Assembly: GCF_026072635.1 (NCBI RefSeq) | Contig: NZ_AP023081.1 | Span: 3,034,501 to 3,098,500 of the forward strand | DNA from: Pseudomonas solani | GTDB lineage: Bacteria > Pseudomonadota > Gammaproteobacteria > Pseudomonadales > Pseudomonadaceae | Reading direction: 5' to 3' | Length of the DNA: 64,000 nt | Shown: positions 32,236-40,217 of the stretch, piece by piece | How the letters are laid out: each line of letters begins with the position of its first letter | Numbering within the stretch: the first letter of the stretch is position 1 | The notes under the pieces: generated by a model | Told to the model about the DNA's origin: nothing | What the model saw: only the letters and a program-made list of their open reading frames with translations | The model's database searches: none | Translations under genes and position numbers: made by a program

Positions 32236-33483
32236 ATGGATTCAAGCTTGATGACGGGTGCGAAACGCTTTCTTCCGCGCCGGCTGGCGCTGGGCGCCGC
32301 CGCGCTGTCGCTGATGGCCGCAGCGGTATTCGGACAGCTGGCGGTGGCCGCCGACGCCAACACCACCGGCCTGGCGGTGACCGACACCGAAGTGACCGTG
32401 GGCCAGCTGCACTCGGCCACCGGCACCATGGCCATCTCCGAGACCGGCTCGATCCAGGCCGAGCGCCTGGCCATCGAGCAGATCAACGCTTCCGGCGGCA
32501 TCCTCGGCCGGCAGATCAAGATCATCCAGGAAGACGGCGCCTCCGACTGGCCGACCTTCGCCGAGAAGGCCAAGAAGCTGCTGGTGAACGACAAGGTCGC
32601 CACCGTCTTCGGCTGCTGGACCTCGGCCTCGCGCAAGGCCGTGCTGCCGGTGTTCGAGAAGGAGAACGGCCTGCTTTACTACCCGACCTTCTACGAGGGC
32701 CTGGAGCAGTCGAAGAACGTCATCTACACCGGCCAGGAGGCGACCCAGCAGATCCTCGCGGGCCTGGACTGGGTGGCCAAGGAGAAGGGCGCCAAGACCT
32801 TCTACCTGATCGGCTCGGACTACATCTGGCCGCGCACCTCGATGAAGATCGCCCGCAAGCACATCGAGAACGTGCTCGGCGGCAAGGTGGTGGGCGAGGA
32901 GTACTACCCGCTGGGCAACACCCAGTTCGGCTCGCTGATCAACAAGGTCAAGCTGAAGAAGCCCGACGTGGTCTTCGCCGCCGTGGTCGGGGGCTCCAAC
33001 GTCGCCTTCTACAAGCAGATGAAGGCCGCCGGCGTCACCGCCGCCAAGCAGACCCTGCTGACCCTCTCGGTGACCGAGGATGAACTGCTCGGCATCGGCG
33101 GCGAGAACATGGCCGGCTTCTACGCCTCCATGAAGTACTTCCAGAGCCTGGACAACCCCAACAACAAGGCCTTCGTCGAAGCCTTCAAGGCCAAGTACGG
33201 CAAGGACGCGGTGATCGGCGACGTGACCCAGGCCGCCTACCTCGGCCCGTGGCTGTGGAAGGCCGCCGTGGAGAAGGCCGGCAGCTTCGACGTCGACAAG
33301 GTGGTCGCCGCCTCCCCGGGCATCGAGCTGACCACCGCGCCGGAAGGCTACGTGAAGGTCCACGACAACCATCACCTGTGGAGCAAGACCCGCATCGGCG
33401 AGGTCCAGGCAGACGGCCAGTTCAAGGTGGTCTACGAGTCCGGCCTGATCGAACCCAATCCCTTCCCCAAGGGGTATCAGTGA
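32236..33483 (+). CDS. urea/short-chain amide ABC transporter substrate-binding protein (UrtA/FmdD-like)
   Basis: A 415-residue periplasmic binding protein with a twin-arginine-like or Sec signal segment (RRLALGAAALSLMAAAVFG, residues ~15-33). The mature type I periplasmic fold follows, with VGQLHSATGTMAISE, VFGCWTSASRKAVLPVFE and LLYYPTFYEGLEQS, all typical of UrtA/FmdD. The start ATG 32236 follows GAGGAGCAGG. It is the first gene of the transporter operon urtABCDE-type and is followed by formamidase and amidase genes, so amides such as formamide or acetamide are likely ligands. Urea cannot be excluded. Confidence 0.87.
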   Translation: MDSSLMTGAKRFLPRRLALGAAALSLMAAAVFGQLAVAADANTTGLAVTDTEVTVGQLHSATGTMAISETGSIQAERLAIEQINASGGILGRQIKIIQEDGASDWPTFAEKAKKLLVNDKVATVFGCWTSASRKAVLPVFEKENGLLYYPTFYEGLEQSKNVIYTGQEATQQILAGLDWVAKEKGAKTFYLIGSDYIWPRTSMKIARKHIENVLGGKVVGEEYYPLGNTQFGSLINKVKLKKPDVVFAAVVGGSNVAFYKQMKAAGVTAAKQTLLTLSVTEDELLGIGGENMAGFYASMKYFQSLDNPNNKAFVEAFKAKYGKDAVIGDVTQAAYLGPWLWKAAVEKAGSFDVDKVVAASPGIELTTAPEGYVKVHDNHHLWSKTRIGEVQADGQFKVVYESGLIEPNPFPKGYQ

Positions 33484-33484
33484 G

Positions 33485-33600
33485 TGGGGAGCGGCAAGCG
33501 GCAAGTTTCAAGCTGCAGGAGGCAAGCGAGAAGCGAGAAGCAGCTTGAAGCTTGAAGCCTGAAGTGGGGTCGGGATTTTTCCGACCCCCGTTCCACCCTG
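33485..33600 (+). terminator. GAAGC-rich tract and hairpin between binding-protein and permease genes
   Basis: A tract of GAAGC/CAAGC repeats (33486-33565) is followed by GGGGTCGG / CCGACCCC (33566-33573 with 33581-33588). The stem-loop has T's only in its loop and no good T-tract after it. Such hairpins after the first gene of ABC operons commonly stabilise the binding-protein mRNA and reduce distal expression. Confidence 0.5.
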
Positions 33601-33651
33601 AATCCAAACCCCGGCGGGCGGCGAGGCTGTCGCCCGCTTCCGGAGAACCTT

Positions 33652-34569
33652 ATGGAATGGCTATCTGAGTTCGGCGCCATTGCGGCCATGCAGGGCTTCA
33701 ACGGGCTGTCGGTGTTCTGCGTCCTGCTGCTGATGGCCCTGGGGCTGGCGATCATCTTCGGCCAGATGGGCGTGATCAACATGGCCCACGGCGAGTTCCT
33801 CACCATCGGTGCCTACACCACCTACCTGCTGTCGGCGCTGACCACCCACTACGCGCCGGCGATGCAGCCCTATTACTTCTTCTTCGCCATCGTGCTGTCG
33901 TTCTTCATCGCCGGGGCCATCGGCTGGCTGGTGGAGTGGGCAATGATCAGCAAGCTCTACCAGCGCCCGCTGGACACCCTGCTGGCCACCTGGGGCCTGT
34001 CCCTGGTGATGCAGCAGGCGTTCCGCTCGATCTTCGGCGCGCGCGAGGTCAGCGCCACCCTGCCGGAATGGCTGATGGGCTCGTTCAACCCCACCGAGAG
34101 CATCGACATCCCGCGCAACGGCCTGTTCGTCATGGGCCTCACGGTGCTGCTCACCGCCACGATCTTCCTCATGCTCTACCGCTCGCGCTGGGGCCTGCAG
34201 GTGCGCGCCACCATGCTCAACCGGGTGATGAGCCGCGCGGTGGGCATCAACACCAAGCGGGTCGACCGCATGACCTTCGCCCTCGGCTGCGGTGTCGCCG
34301 GGGTGGCCGGCGCGGCCTTCACCACCATCGGCTCCACCGGGCCGACGGCGGGCTCGCTGTACATCGTCGACACCTTCCTGGTGGTGGTCTTCGGCGGCGC
34401 GCAGAGCCTGTTCGGCACCATCGCCTCGGCCTTCACCATCGCCCAGACGCAGTCCATCTCCGAGTTCTTCATGAGCGGCTCGATGGCCAAGGTGCTGACC
34501 CTGTCGGCGGTGATCCTGATCCTGATGCTGCGCCCCCAGGGGCTCTTCTCCATCAAAGTCCGTAAATGA
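33652..34569 (+). CDS. urea/amide ABC transporter permease (UrtB/LivH-like)
   Basis: A 305-residue inner-membrane permease of the branched-chain amino acid/urea family with about eight hydrophobic segments. Family features are ALGLAIIFGQMGVINMAHGEFLTIGAY (~residues 27-53), GLQVRATMLNRVMSRAVGIN (the EAA-like coupling loop) and VVFGGAQSLFGTIASAFTIAQ. The start at ATG 33652 follows CGGAGAA. The second permease gene starts 10 bp after the stop. It forms a heterodimer with that product and couples to the two ATPases. Confidence 0.88.
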   Translation: MEWLSEFGAIAAMQGFNGLSVFCVLLLMALGLAIIFGQMGVINMAHGEFLTIGAYTTYLLSALTTHYAPAMQPYYFFFAIVLSFFIAGAIGWLVEWAMISKLYQRPLDTLLATWGLSLVMQQAFRSIFGAREVSATLPEWLMGSFNPTESIDIPRNGLFVMGLTVLLTATIFLMLYRSRWGLQVRATMLNRVMSRAVGINTKRVDRMTFALGCGVAGVAGAAFTTIGSTGPTAGSLYIVDTFLVVVFGGAQSLFGTIASAFTIAQTQSISEFFMSGSMAKVLTLSAVILILMLRPQGLFSIKVRK

Positions 34570-34579
34570 GGGGCGGCAG

Positions 34580-35758
34580 ATGAACGCAATCGACAACGTC
34601 CTCGGCGGGCGGCAGGGCACCATCGGCCTGCTGATCCTCGCCGCACTTATCCTCGTGGTGTTCCCGCTGGCGCTGGACGCCTTCCGCCTGAGCATGGTCG
34701 GCAAGTACCTCACCTACGCCTTCGTCGCCGTCGGCCTGGTGCTGTGTTGGGGCTACGGCGGCATCCTCAGCCTCGGCCAGGGGGTGTTCTTCGGCCTCGG
34801 TGGCTACTGCATGGCGATGTTCCTCAAGCTGGAAGCATCGGACCCGGAGAGCACCAGGATCCAGTCCACCCCCGGCATCCCGGACTTCATGGACTGGAAC
34901 CAGCTCACCGAGCTGCCGCTGCTCTGGCAGCCCTTCCACAGCTTCGGCTTCACCCTCGTCGCGGTGCTGGCGGTGCCCATGCTGCTGGCGGCGGTGATCG
35001 GCCTGGCGATGTTCAAGCGGCGGGTCGGGGATGTGTACTTCTCCATCGTCACCCAGGCCATCGCCATGATCCTCACGGTGCTGATCATCGGCCAGCAGGG
35101 GCTCACGGGCGGGGTCAACGGCATCACCGACCTGAAGACCCTGATGGGCTGGGACATCCGCACCGACGGCGCCAAGCTCATCCTCTACTTCGTCAGCGCC
35201 TTCCTGCTGCTGGGTTGCATCGTCATCGGCAAGTTCATCCTCGCCTCCAAGCTCGGCCGCCTGCTCATGGCCATGCGCGACAAGGAGGAACGGGTGCGCT
35301 TCTCCGGCTACGACGTGGCCAGCTTCAAGATCTTCGTGTTCTGCGTGGCCGCCGGCTTCTCGGCCATAGGCGGGGCCATGTTCGCCCTGCAGGTGGGCTT
35401 CATGTCGCCGAGCTTCGTCGGCATCGTGCCGTCCATCGAAATGGTCATCTTCGCCGCCGTCGGCGGGCGCATGTCGCTGCTCGGCGCGGTGTATGGCGCG
35501 CTGCTGGTGAACTACGGCAAGACCTACTTCTCCGAGAGCTTCCCCGAGCTGTGGCTGTACCTGATGGGCGGCCTGTTCATCGCCGTGGTCATGTACTTCC
35601 CCAACGGCCTCGCCGGGCTCTGGCAGAGCCACGGCCGCCCGCGCCTGGAGCGCCTGCTGGCCACCCGCGCCAAGGCACCCGCCGCACCTGTGGCGACGCC
35701 CGCCGCGAGCCCGAGCCCGGCCCCGAGCACCCCCCGTGAACTGGAGCGCACACCATGA
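34580..35758 (+). CDS. urea/amide ABC transporter permease (UrtC/LivM-like)
   Basis: A 392-residue permease with about ten hydrophobic segments. It has the LivM-type ILSLGQGVFFGLGGYCMAMFLKL block near residues 58-80, a coupling loop near GRLLMAMRDKEERVRFSGYDV, and SPSFVGIVPSIEMVIFAAVGG. The C-terminal 40 residues are a Pro/Ala-rich tail. The ATG lies 10 bp after the partner permease. Its stop overlaps the start of the ATPase gene (ATGA, 35755-35758). Confidence 0.88.
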   Translation: MNAIDNVLGGRQGTIGLLILAALILVVFPLALDAFRLSMVGKYLTYAFVAVGLVLCWGYGGILSLGQGVFFGLGGYCMAMFLKLEASDPESTRIQSTPGIPDFMDWNQLTELPLLWQPFHSFGFTLVAVLAVPMLLAAVIGLAMFKRRVGDVYFSIVTQAIAMILTVLIIGQQGLTGGVNGITDLKTLMGWDIRTDGAKLILYFVSAFLLLGCIVIGKFILASKLGRLLMAMRDKEERVRFSGYDVASFKIFVFCVAAGFSAIGGAMFALQVGFMSPSFVGIVPSIEMVIFAAVGGRMSLLGAVYGALLVNYGKTYFSESFPELWLYLMGGLFIAVVMYFPNGLAGLWQSHGRPRLERLLATRAKAPAAPVATPAASPSPAPSTPRELERTP

Positions 35759-36513
35759 GCCCGAGCGGATTCGAAAGCCCGAAACCGGTGCTGGCCATCG
35801 AGGGCCTGACGGTGTCCTTCGACGGCTTCAAGGCAGTCAACGACCTCAACCTCTACCTGGACCGCAACGAGGTGCGGGTGGTGATCGGCCCCAACGGCGC
35901 CGGCAAGACCACGGTGCTCGACCTGATCTGCGGCAAGACCCGCGCCACCGCCGGCAGCATCCAGTTCGACGGCCGCGAGCTGACCCGCATGCGCGAGTAC
36001 GACATCGTCCGCGCCGGCGTCGGGCGCAAGTTCCAGAACCCCTCCATCTACGAAAACCTCACGGTGTTCGAGAACCTGGAGATGTCCTACCCGGCCGGGC
36101 GCAAGGTGCTCGGTGCGCTGTTCTTCAAGCGCAGTGCCGAGGTCATCGCCCGGGTCGAGGCGGTGGCCGGGGAAATCTTCCTCAGCGAGCACCTGCACCG
36201 CCAGGCCGACCTGCTCTCCCACGGCCAGAAGCAGTGGCTGGAGATCGGCATGCTGCTGATGCAGGACCCGGAGCTGCTGATGCTCGACGAGCCGGTGGCG
36301 GGCATGAGCGTCAGCGAGCGCGCGCAGACCGCCGAGCTGCTCAAGCGCATCAGCCAGGGGCGTTCGGTGCTGGTCATCGAGCACGACATGGAGTTCGTCA
36401 AGAGCATCGCCCACAAGGTCACCGTGCTGCACCAGGGCAAGGTCCTGGCAGAAGGCAGCATGGAGGCGGTGCAGAGCAACCCGAAGGTGATCGAGGTGTA
36501 CCTGGGGCATTGA
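35755..36513 (+). CDS. urea/amide ABC transporter ATP-binding protein (UrtD/LivG-like)
   Basis: A 252-residue ATPase with Walker A GPNGAGKTT (residues ~43-51), Q-loop RKFQNPSIYENLTVFENL, signature LLSHGQKQWLEIGMLL and Walker B LLMLDEPVAGMS, then the H-loop VIEHDMEFV. SHGQK in place of LSGGQ is characteristic of UrtD, which favours a urea/amide rather than a branched-chain amino acid transporter. It overlaps the upstream permease stop by 4 bp. Confidence 0.9.
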   Translation: MSPSGFESPKPVLAIEGLTVSFDGFKAVNDLNLYLDRNEVRVVIGPNGAGKTTVLDLICGKTRATAGSIQFDGRELTRMREYDIVRAGVGRKFQNPSIYENLTVFENLEMSYPAGRKVLGALFFKRSAEVIARVEAVAGEIFLSEHLHRQADLLSHGQKQWLEIGMLLMQDPELLMLDEPVAGMSVSERAQTAELLKRISQGRSVLVIEHDMEFVKSIAHKVTVLHQGKVLAEGSMEAVQSNPKVIEVYLGH

Positions 36514-36546
36514 GCCCCGGGCCTCGCCCTCAATCAGGAGTCCAGC

Positions 36547-37236
36547 ATGTTCCAGATCAGCAAGCTCACCTCGGGCTACGGCCAGAGCCAGATCCTCCAC
36601 GACCTCGACCTGGACGTGGCCAGGCAGGAAATCGTCGCCGTCATGGGGCGCAACGGCATGGGCAAGACCACCCTGTTCAAGAGCCTGATGGGCATCCTCC
36701 CGCAATGGGGCGGCGAGGTGCGCGTCGACGGCCGGGATATCTCCGCCCTGGAGACCCACCAGCGCGTCGAGCGCGGCATCGCCTACGTGCCCCAGGGGCG
36801 GATGATCTTCTCCCACATGACGGTGCTGGAGAACATCCAGACCGGCCTGCCGGCCTCGGCCAACGGCCAGGTTCCGGACGATCTCTACGCGCTGTTCCCG
36901 GTGCTCCATGACATGCGCTCGCGCAAGGGCGGCAACCTCTCCGGCGGCCAGCAGCAACAGCTGGCCATCGCCCGCGCCCTGGCCACCAACCCCAAGGTGC
37001 TGTTGCTGGACGAACCCACCGAGGGCATCCAGCCGTCGATCATCAAGGACATCGCCCGCAGCCTGAAGGAGATCCGCACCCTGCGCGACCTGACCATCGT
37101 CGTCTCCGAGCAGGTGCTGTCCTTCACCCTGGAGATCGCCGACCGCTTCCTGGTGATCGAGAAGGGCCGCTTCGTGATCGAGGAGACCCGCGACCGGGTC
37201 GACGAGGCCACCATCAGCCGCTACCTGTCGGTGTAG
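36547..37236 (+). CDS. urea/amide ABC transporter ATP-binding protein (UrtE/LivF-like)
   Basis: A 229-residue ATPase with Walker A GRNGMGKTT (residues ~33-41), Q-loop VPQGRMIFSHMTVLENI, signature LSGGQQQQLAIARAL and Walker B VLLLDEPTEGIQ. It ends the transporter operon. A strong GC-rich hairpin follows at 37272, after which fmdA has its own operator. GRNGMGKT and DEPTEGIQPSI are typical of UrtE. Confidence 0.9.
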   Translation: MFQISKLTSGYGQSQILHDLDLDVARQEIVAVMGRNGMGKTTLFKSLMGILPQWGGEVRVDGRDISALETHQRVERGIAYVPQGRMIFSHMTVLENIQTGLPASANGQVPDDLYALFPVLHDMRSRKGGNLSGGQQQQLAIARALATNPKVLLLDEPTEGIQPSIIKDIARSLKEIRTLRDLTIVVSEQVLSFTLEIADRFLVIEKGRFVIEETRDRVDEATISRYLSV

Positions 37237-37271
37237 CCCGCAGCCGGGCCGCGGCCCGGAATCCCCGCCAA

Positions 37272-37305
37272 GCCGTCCCCGTGCCCGCGCACGGGCGACG
37301 GCTTT
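37272..37305 (+). terminator. terminator-like hairpin after the transporter operon
   Basis: GCCGTCCCCGTGC pairs with GCACGGGCGACGGC (one bulged base), followed by only TTT. The hairpin separates the transporter genes from fmdA and suggests partial termination before a separate fmdA promoter. Confidence 0.6.
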
Positions 37306-37332
37306 CGCGCGCCCGCCCGGCCGCTTCCCACC

Positions 37333-37348
37333 TACGTAATTCGACGTA
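37333..37348. promoter_or_regulatory. candidate operator 3 (TACGT-N6-ACGTA) upstream of fmdA
   Basis: TACGTAATTCGACGTA has the same arms and spacer length as the sites upstream of the transporter operon. It is centred about 93 bp before the fmdA start, 28 bp after the hairpin that ends the transporter operon. Confidence 0.6.
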
Positions 37349-37433
37349 TTCCCGATCCCGGCCAGGCGGCCAAGACTAGCTCCCAGCGCGGCCCAGACCG
37401 CCCGTCCAACACTTGGTCCCAAGGAGCACCGTC

Positions 37434-38663
37434 ATGACCGAAACGCTGATCAAGGTCGACCTCAACCAGGCCGCCACCGAGAACGAACAGATCCACAACC
37501 GCTGGCACCCCGACATTCCCATGGCCTGCTGGGTCAACCCGGGGGATGACTTCATCCTCGAGACCTACGACTGGACCGCCGGCGCGATCAAGAACAACGA
37601 CGACGCCTCGGACGTGCGCGACGTCGACCTCTCCACCGTGCACTACCTCTCCGGCCCGGTGGGGGTGAAGGGCGCCGAGCCGGGCGACCTGCTGGTGGTG
37701 GACCTGCTGGACATCGGCGCCAAGCCGGATTCCCTGTGGGGTTTCAACGGCTTCTTCTCGCGGCAGAACGGCGGCGGCTTCCTCACCGACCACTTCCCCA
37801 TGGCGCAGAAGGCCATCTGGGATTTCCACGGCCTGTTCACCAGCTCCCGGCACATCCCCGGCGTGCAGTTCGCCGGGCTGATCCACCCCGGGTTGATCGG
37901 CTGCCTGCCGGACCACAAGATGCTCGCCGACTGGAACAGCCGCGAGCAGGCGCTGATCGACACCAACCCGACCCGCGTGCCGCCCCTGGCCAACCCGCCG
38001 ATGGCGCCCACCGCGCACATGGGCAAGCTGCGCGGCGAGGCCCGCGACAAGGCGGCCATGACCGGCGCGCGCACCGTGCCGCCGCGCGAGCATGGCGGCA
38101 ACTGCGACATCAAGGACCTGTCCCGCGGCTCGAAGATCTTCTTCCCGGTCTACGTCGACGGCGCCGGCCTCTCGGTGGGCGACCTGCACTTCAGCCAGGG
38201 CGACGGCGAGATCACCTTCTGCGGCGCCATCGAAATGGCCGGCTGGGTGCACATGAAGGTCGAGCTGATCAAGGGCGGCATGGCCAAGTACGGCATCAAG
38301 AACCCGGTGTTCAAGCCCAGCCCCATCGTGCCCAACTACAAGAACTACCTGATCTTCGAAGGCATCTCGGTGGACGAGTCCGGCAAGCAGCACTACCTGG
38401 ACGTCAACATCGCCTACAAGCAGGCCTGCCTCAACGCCATCAACTACCTGACCAAGTTCGGCTACTCGCCGGCCCAGGGCTACGCGCTGCTAGGTTCGGC
38501 GCCTGTGCAGGGGCACATCAGCGGGGTGGTGGACATCCCCAACGCCTGCGCCACGCTGTGGCTGCCGACGGAAATCTTCGACTTCGACATCAACCCCAAC
38601 GCCTCCGGCCCGACCCGCTTCCTCGACGGCAGCGTCGACCTGCCCATCGCGCCGGACAAGTGA
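37434..38663 (+). CDS. fmdA: formamidase FmdA
   Basis: A 409-residue acetamidase/formamidase-family enzyme that hydrolyses formamide to formate and ammonia. It has the family hallmarks HNRWHPDIPMACWVNPGDDF (~residues 21-40), PGDLLVVDLLDIG, HPGLIGCLPDHK and REHGGNCDIKDLSRG. The last is a metal-site region characteristic of FmdA/AmdA rather than nitrilase-type amidases. Start ATG 37434 follows AAGGAGC. It is preceded by a candidate operator shared with the transporter, and followed by an FmdB-like zinc ribbon gene and amiE, so two unrelated amidase folds are encoded side by side. Confidence 0.95.
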   Translation: MTETLIKVDLNQAATENEQIHNRWHPDIPMACWVNPGDDFILETYDWTAGAIKNNDDASDVRDVDLSTVHYLSGPVGVKGAEPGDLLVVDLLDIGAKPDSLWGFNGFFSRQNGGGFLTDHFPMAQKAIWDFHGLFTSSRHIPGVQFAGLIHPGLIGCLPDHKMLADWNSREQALIDTNPTRVPPLANPPMAPTAHMGKLRGEARDKAAMTGARTVPPREHGGNCDIKDLSRGSKIFFPVYVDGAGLSVGDLHFSQGDGEITFCGAIEMAGWVHMKVELIKGGMAKYGIKNPVFKPSPIVPNYKNYLIFEGISVDESGKQHYLDVNIAYKQACLNAINYLTKFGYSPAQGYALLGSAPVQGHISGVVDIPNACATLWLPTEIFDFDINPNASGPTRFLDGSVDLPIAPDK

Positions 38664-38746
38664 GTTCACCGCCCCGCGGGAGGTTGCTCTGGACGGCGTA
38701 CCTCCCGGCGGGGCGGCGGACATCCAGTGAAGACGAGGAGCCCTGC

Positions 38747-39094
38747 ATGCCCATCTACGAATACGACTGCGCCACCTGCGGCGACTTCACCGCCCTGCGC
38801 CCCATGGCCGAGCGCGAAGCCCCCTGCCCATGCCCGGCCTGTGGTGGCAGCGCGCCGCGGGTGATTCTCTCCGCGCCCGGGCTGGCCACCCTGGCCGGCA
38901 GCCAGCGCCGCGCCATCGCCGCCAACGAGCGCAGCGCCAACGCGCCGCAGACGGTCGAGGAGTACCGCGAGAACCGCAAGCACCCGAAAGGCTGCGGCTG
39001 CTGCACGCCGAACAAACCCCTGGCACCCACCAAGGCCAACCCCCACGCGCTGAAGACCAAGCCCAGCGCGCGGCCCTGGATGATCAGCCACTGA
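38747..39094 (+). CDS. fmdB: FmdB-like zinc-ribbon protein
   Basis: A 115-residue protein starting MPIYEYDCATCGDF with CxxC pairs at residues 8/11 and CPCPACG near 27-33, the FmdB/CxxC_CxxC_SSSS zinc-ribbon layout, and a second Cys group GCGCC near residue 87. The start ATG 38747 is preceded by GAGGAGCCC. In Methylophilus fmdB accompanies formamidase and is proposed to regulate it; no DNA-binding or enzymatic role is proven. The position between fmdA and amiE supports an accessory role in amide use. The C-terminal tail is basic and low in complexity. Confidence 0.85.
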   Translation: MPIYEYDCATCGDFTALRPMAEREAPCPCPACGGSAPRVILSAPGLATLAGSQRRAIAANERSANAPQTVEEYRENRKHPKGCGCCTPNKPLAPTKANPHALKTKPSARPWMISH

Positions 39095-39110
39095 ACGGAA
39101 GGAGAACCCC

Positions 39111-40154
39111 ATGCGTCACGGTGATATTTCCAGCAGCCCGGATACCGTCGGCGTCGCCGTCGTCAACTACAAGATGCCGCGCCTGCACAGCAAGGCCGAG
39201 GTGCTCGACAATGCCCGGCGCATCGCCGAGATGATCAAGGGCATGAAGCTCGGCCTGCCGGGCATGGACCTGGTGGTGTTCCCCGAGTACAGCACCATGG
39301 GGATCATGTACGACCACGACGAGATGATGGCCACCGCCGCCAGCATCCCCGGCGAGGAAACGGCGATCTTCTCCGCCGCCTGCCGCGAGGCCGGGACCTG
39401 GGGCATCTTCTCCCTCACCGGCGAGCGCCACGAGGAGCACCCGCACAAGGCGCCCTACAACACCCTGGTGCTGATCGACGACCGCGGCGAGATCGTGCAG
39501 AAGTACCGCAAGTGCATCCCCTGGTGCCCCATCGAGGGCTGGTACCCCGGCGACCGCACCTACGTCAGCGAAGGGCCCAAGGGCCTGAAGATCAGCCTGA
39601 TCATCTGTGACGACGGCAACTACCCCGAAATCTGGCGCGACTGCGCGATGAAGGGCGCCGAGCTGATCGTGCGTTGCCAGGGCTACATGTACCCGGCCAA
39701 GGAGCAGCAGGTGCTGATGGCCAAGACCATGGCCTGGGCCAACAACTGCTACGTGGCGGTGGCCAACGCCGCCGGCTTCGATGGCGTCTACAGCTACTTC
39801 GGCCACTCGGCGATCATCGGTTTCGACGGCCGCACCCTGGGTGAATGCGGCGAGGAGGAGATGGGCATCCAGTACGCCCAGCTGTCGGTCTCGCAGATCC
39901 GCGACGCGCGGGCCAACGACCAGTCGCAGAACCACCTGTTCAAGCTGCTGCACCGGGGCTACACCGGCGTCTACAACTCCGGCGATGGCGACCGTGGCGT
40001 GGCCGATTGCCCCTTCGAGTTCTACCGCACCTGGGTGCTGGACGCGGAGAAGGCCCGGGACGATGTGGAAAAGCTCACCCGCAGCACCATCGGCGTGGCC
40101 GACTGCCCGGTGGGCGAGCTGCCCCATGGTGGGCGCGAGCAGGTCGCGGGCTAG
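39111..40154 (+). CDS. amiE: aliphatic amidase AmiE
   Basis: A 347-residue nitrilase-superfamily amidase hydrolysing short aliphatic amides (acetamide, propionamide). The catalytic triad falls on the P. aeruginosa positions Glu59 (FPEYS), Lys134 (KYRK) and Cys166 (IICDDGN). The opening MRHGDISSS and most of the sequence match that enzyme nearly word for word. It follows fmdB by 16 bp with AAGGAGA before the ATG and is followed by amiB, as in the classical ami operon. The classical antiterminator amiR and sensor amiC are not nearby, so control likely differs. Confidence 0.97.
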   Translation: MRHGDISSSPDTVGVAVVNYKMPRLHSKAEVLDNARRIAEMIKGMKLGLPGMDLVVFPEYSTMGIMYDHDEMMATAASIPGEETAIFSAACREAGTWGIFSLTGERHEEHPHKAPYNTLVLIDDRGEIVQKYRKCIPWCPIEGWYPGDRTYVSEGPKGLKISLIICDDGNYPEIWRDCAMKGAELIVRCQGYMYPAKEQQVLMAKTMAWANNCYVAVANAAGFDGVYSYFGHSAIIGFDGRTLGECGEEEMGIQYAQLSVSQIRDARANDQSQNHLFKLLHRGYTGVYNSGDGDRGVADCPFEFYRTWVLDAEKARDDVEKLTRSTIGVADCPVGELPHGGREQVAG

Positions 40155-40217
40155 CGCGACGGCGCTCCGTGAACGGGGCGGCCCGCCGCCCGTGATGCCC
40201 TGAACCGAGGAGCCGGG

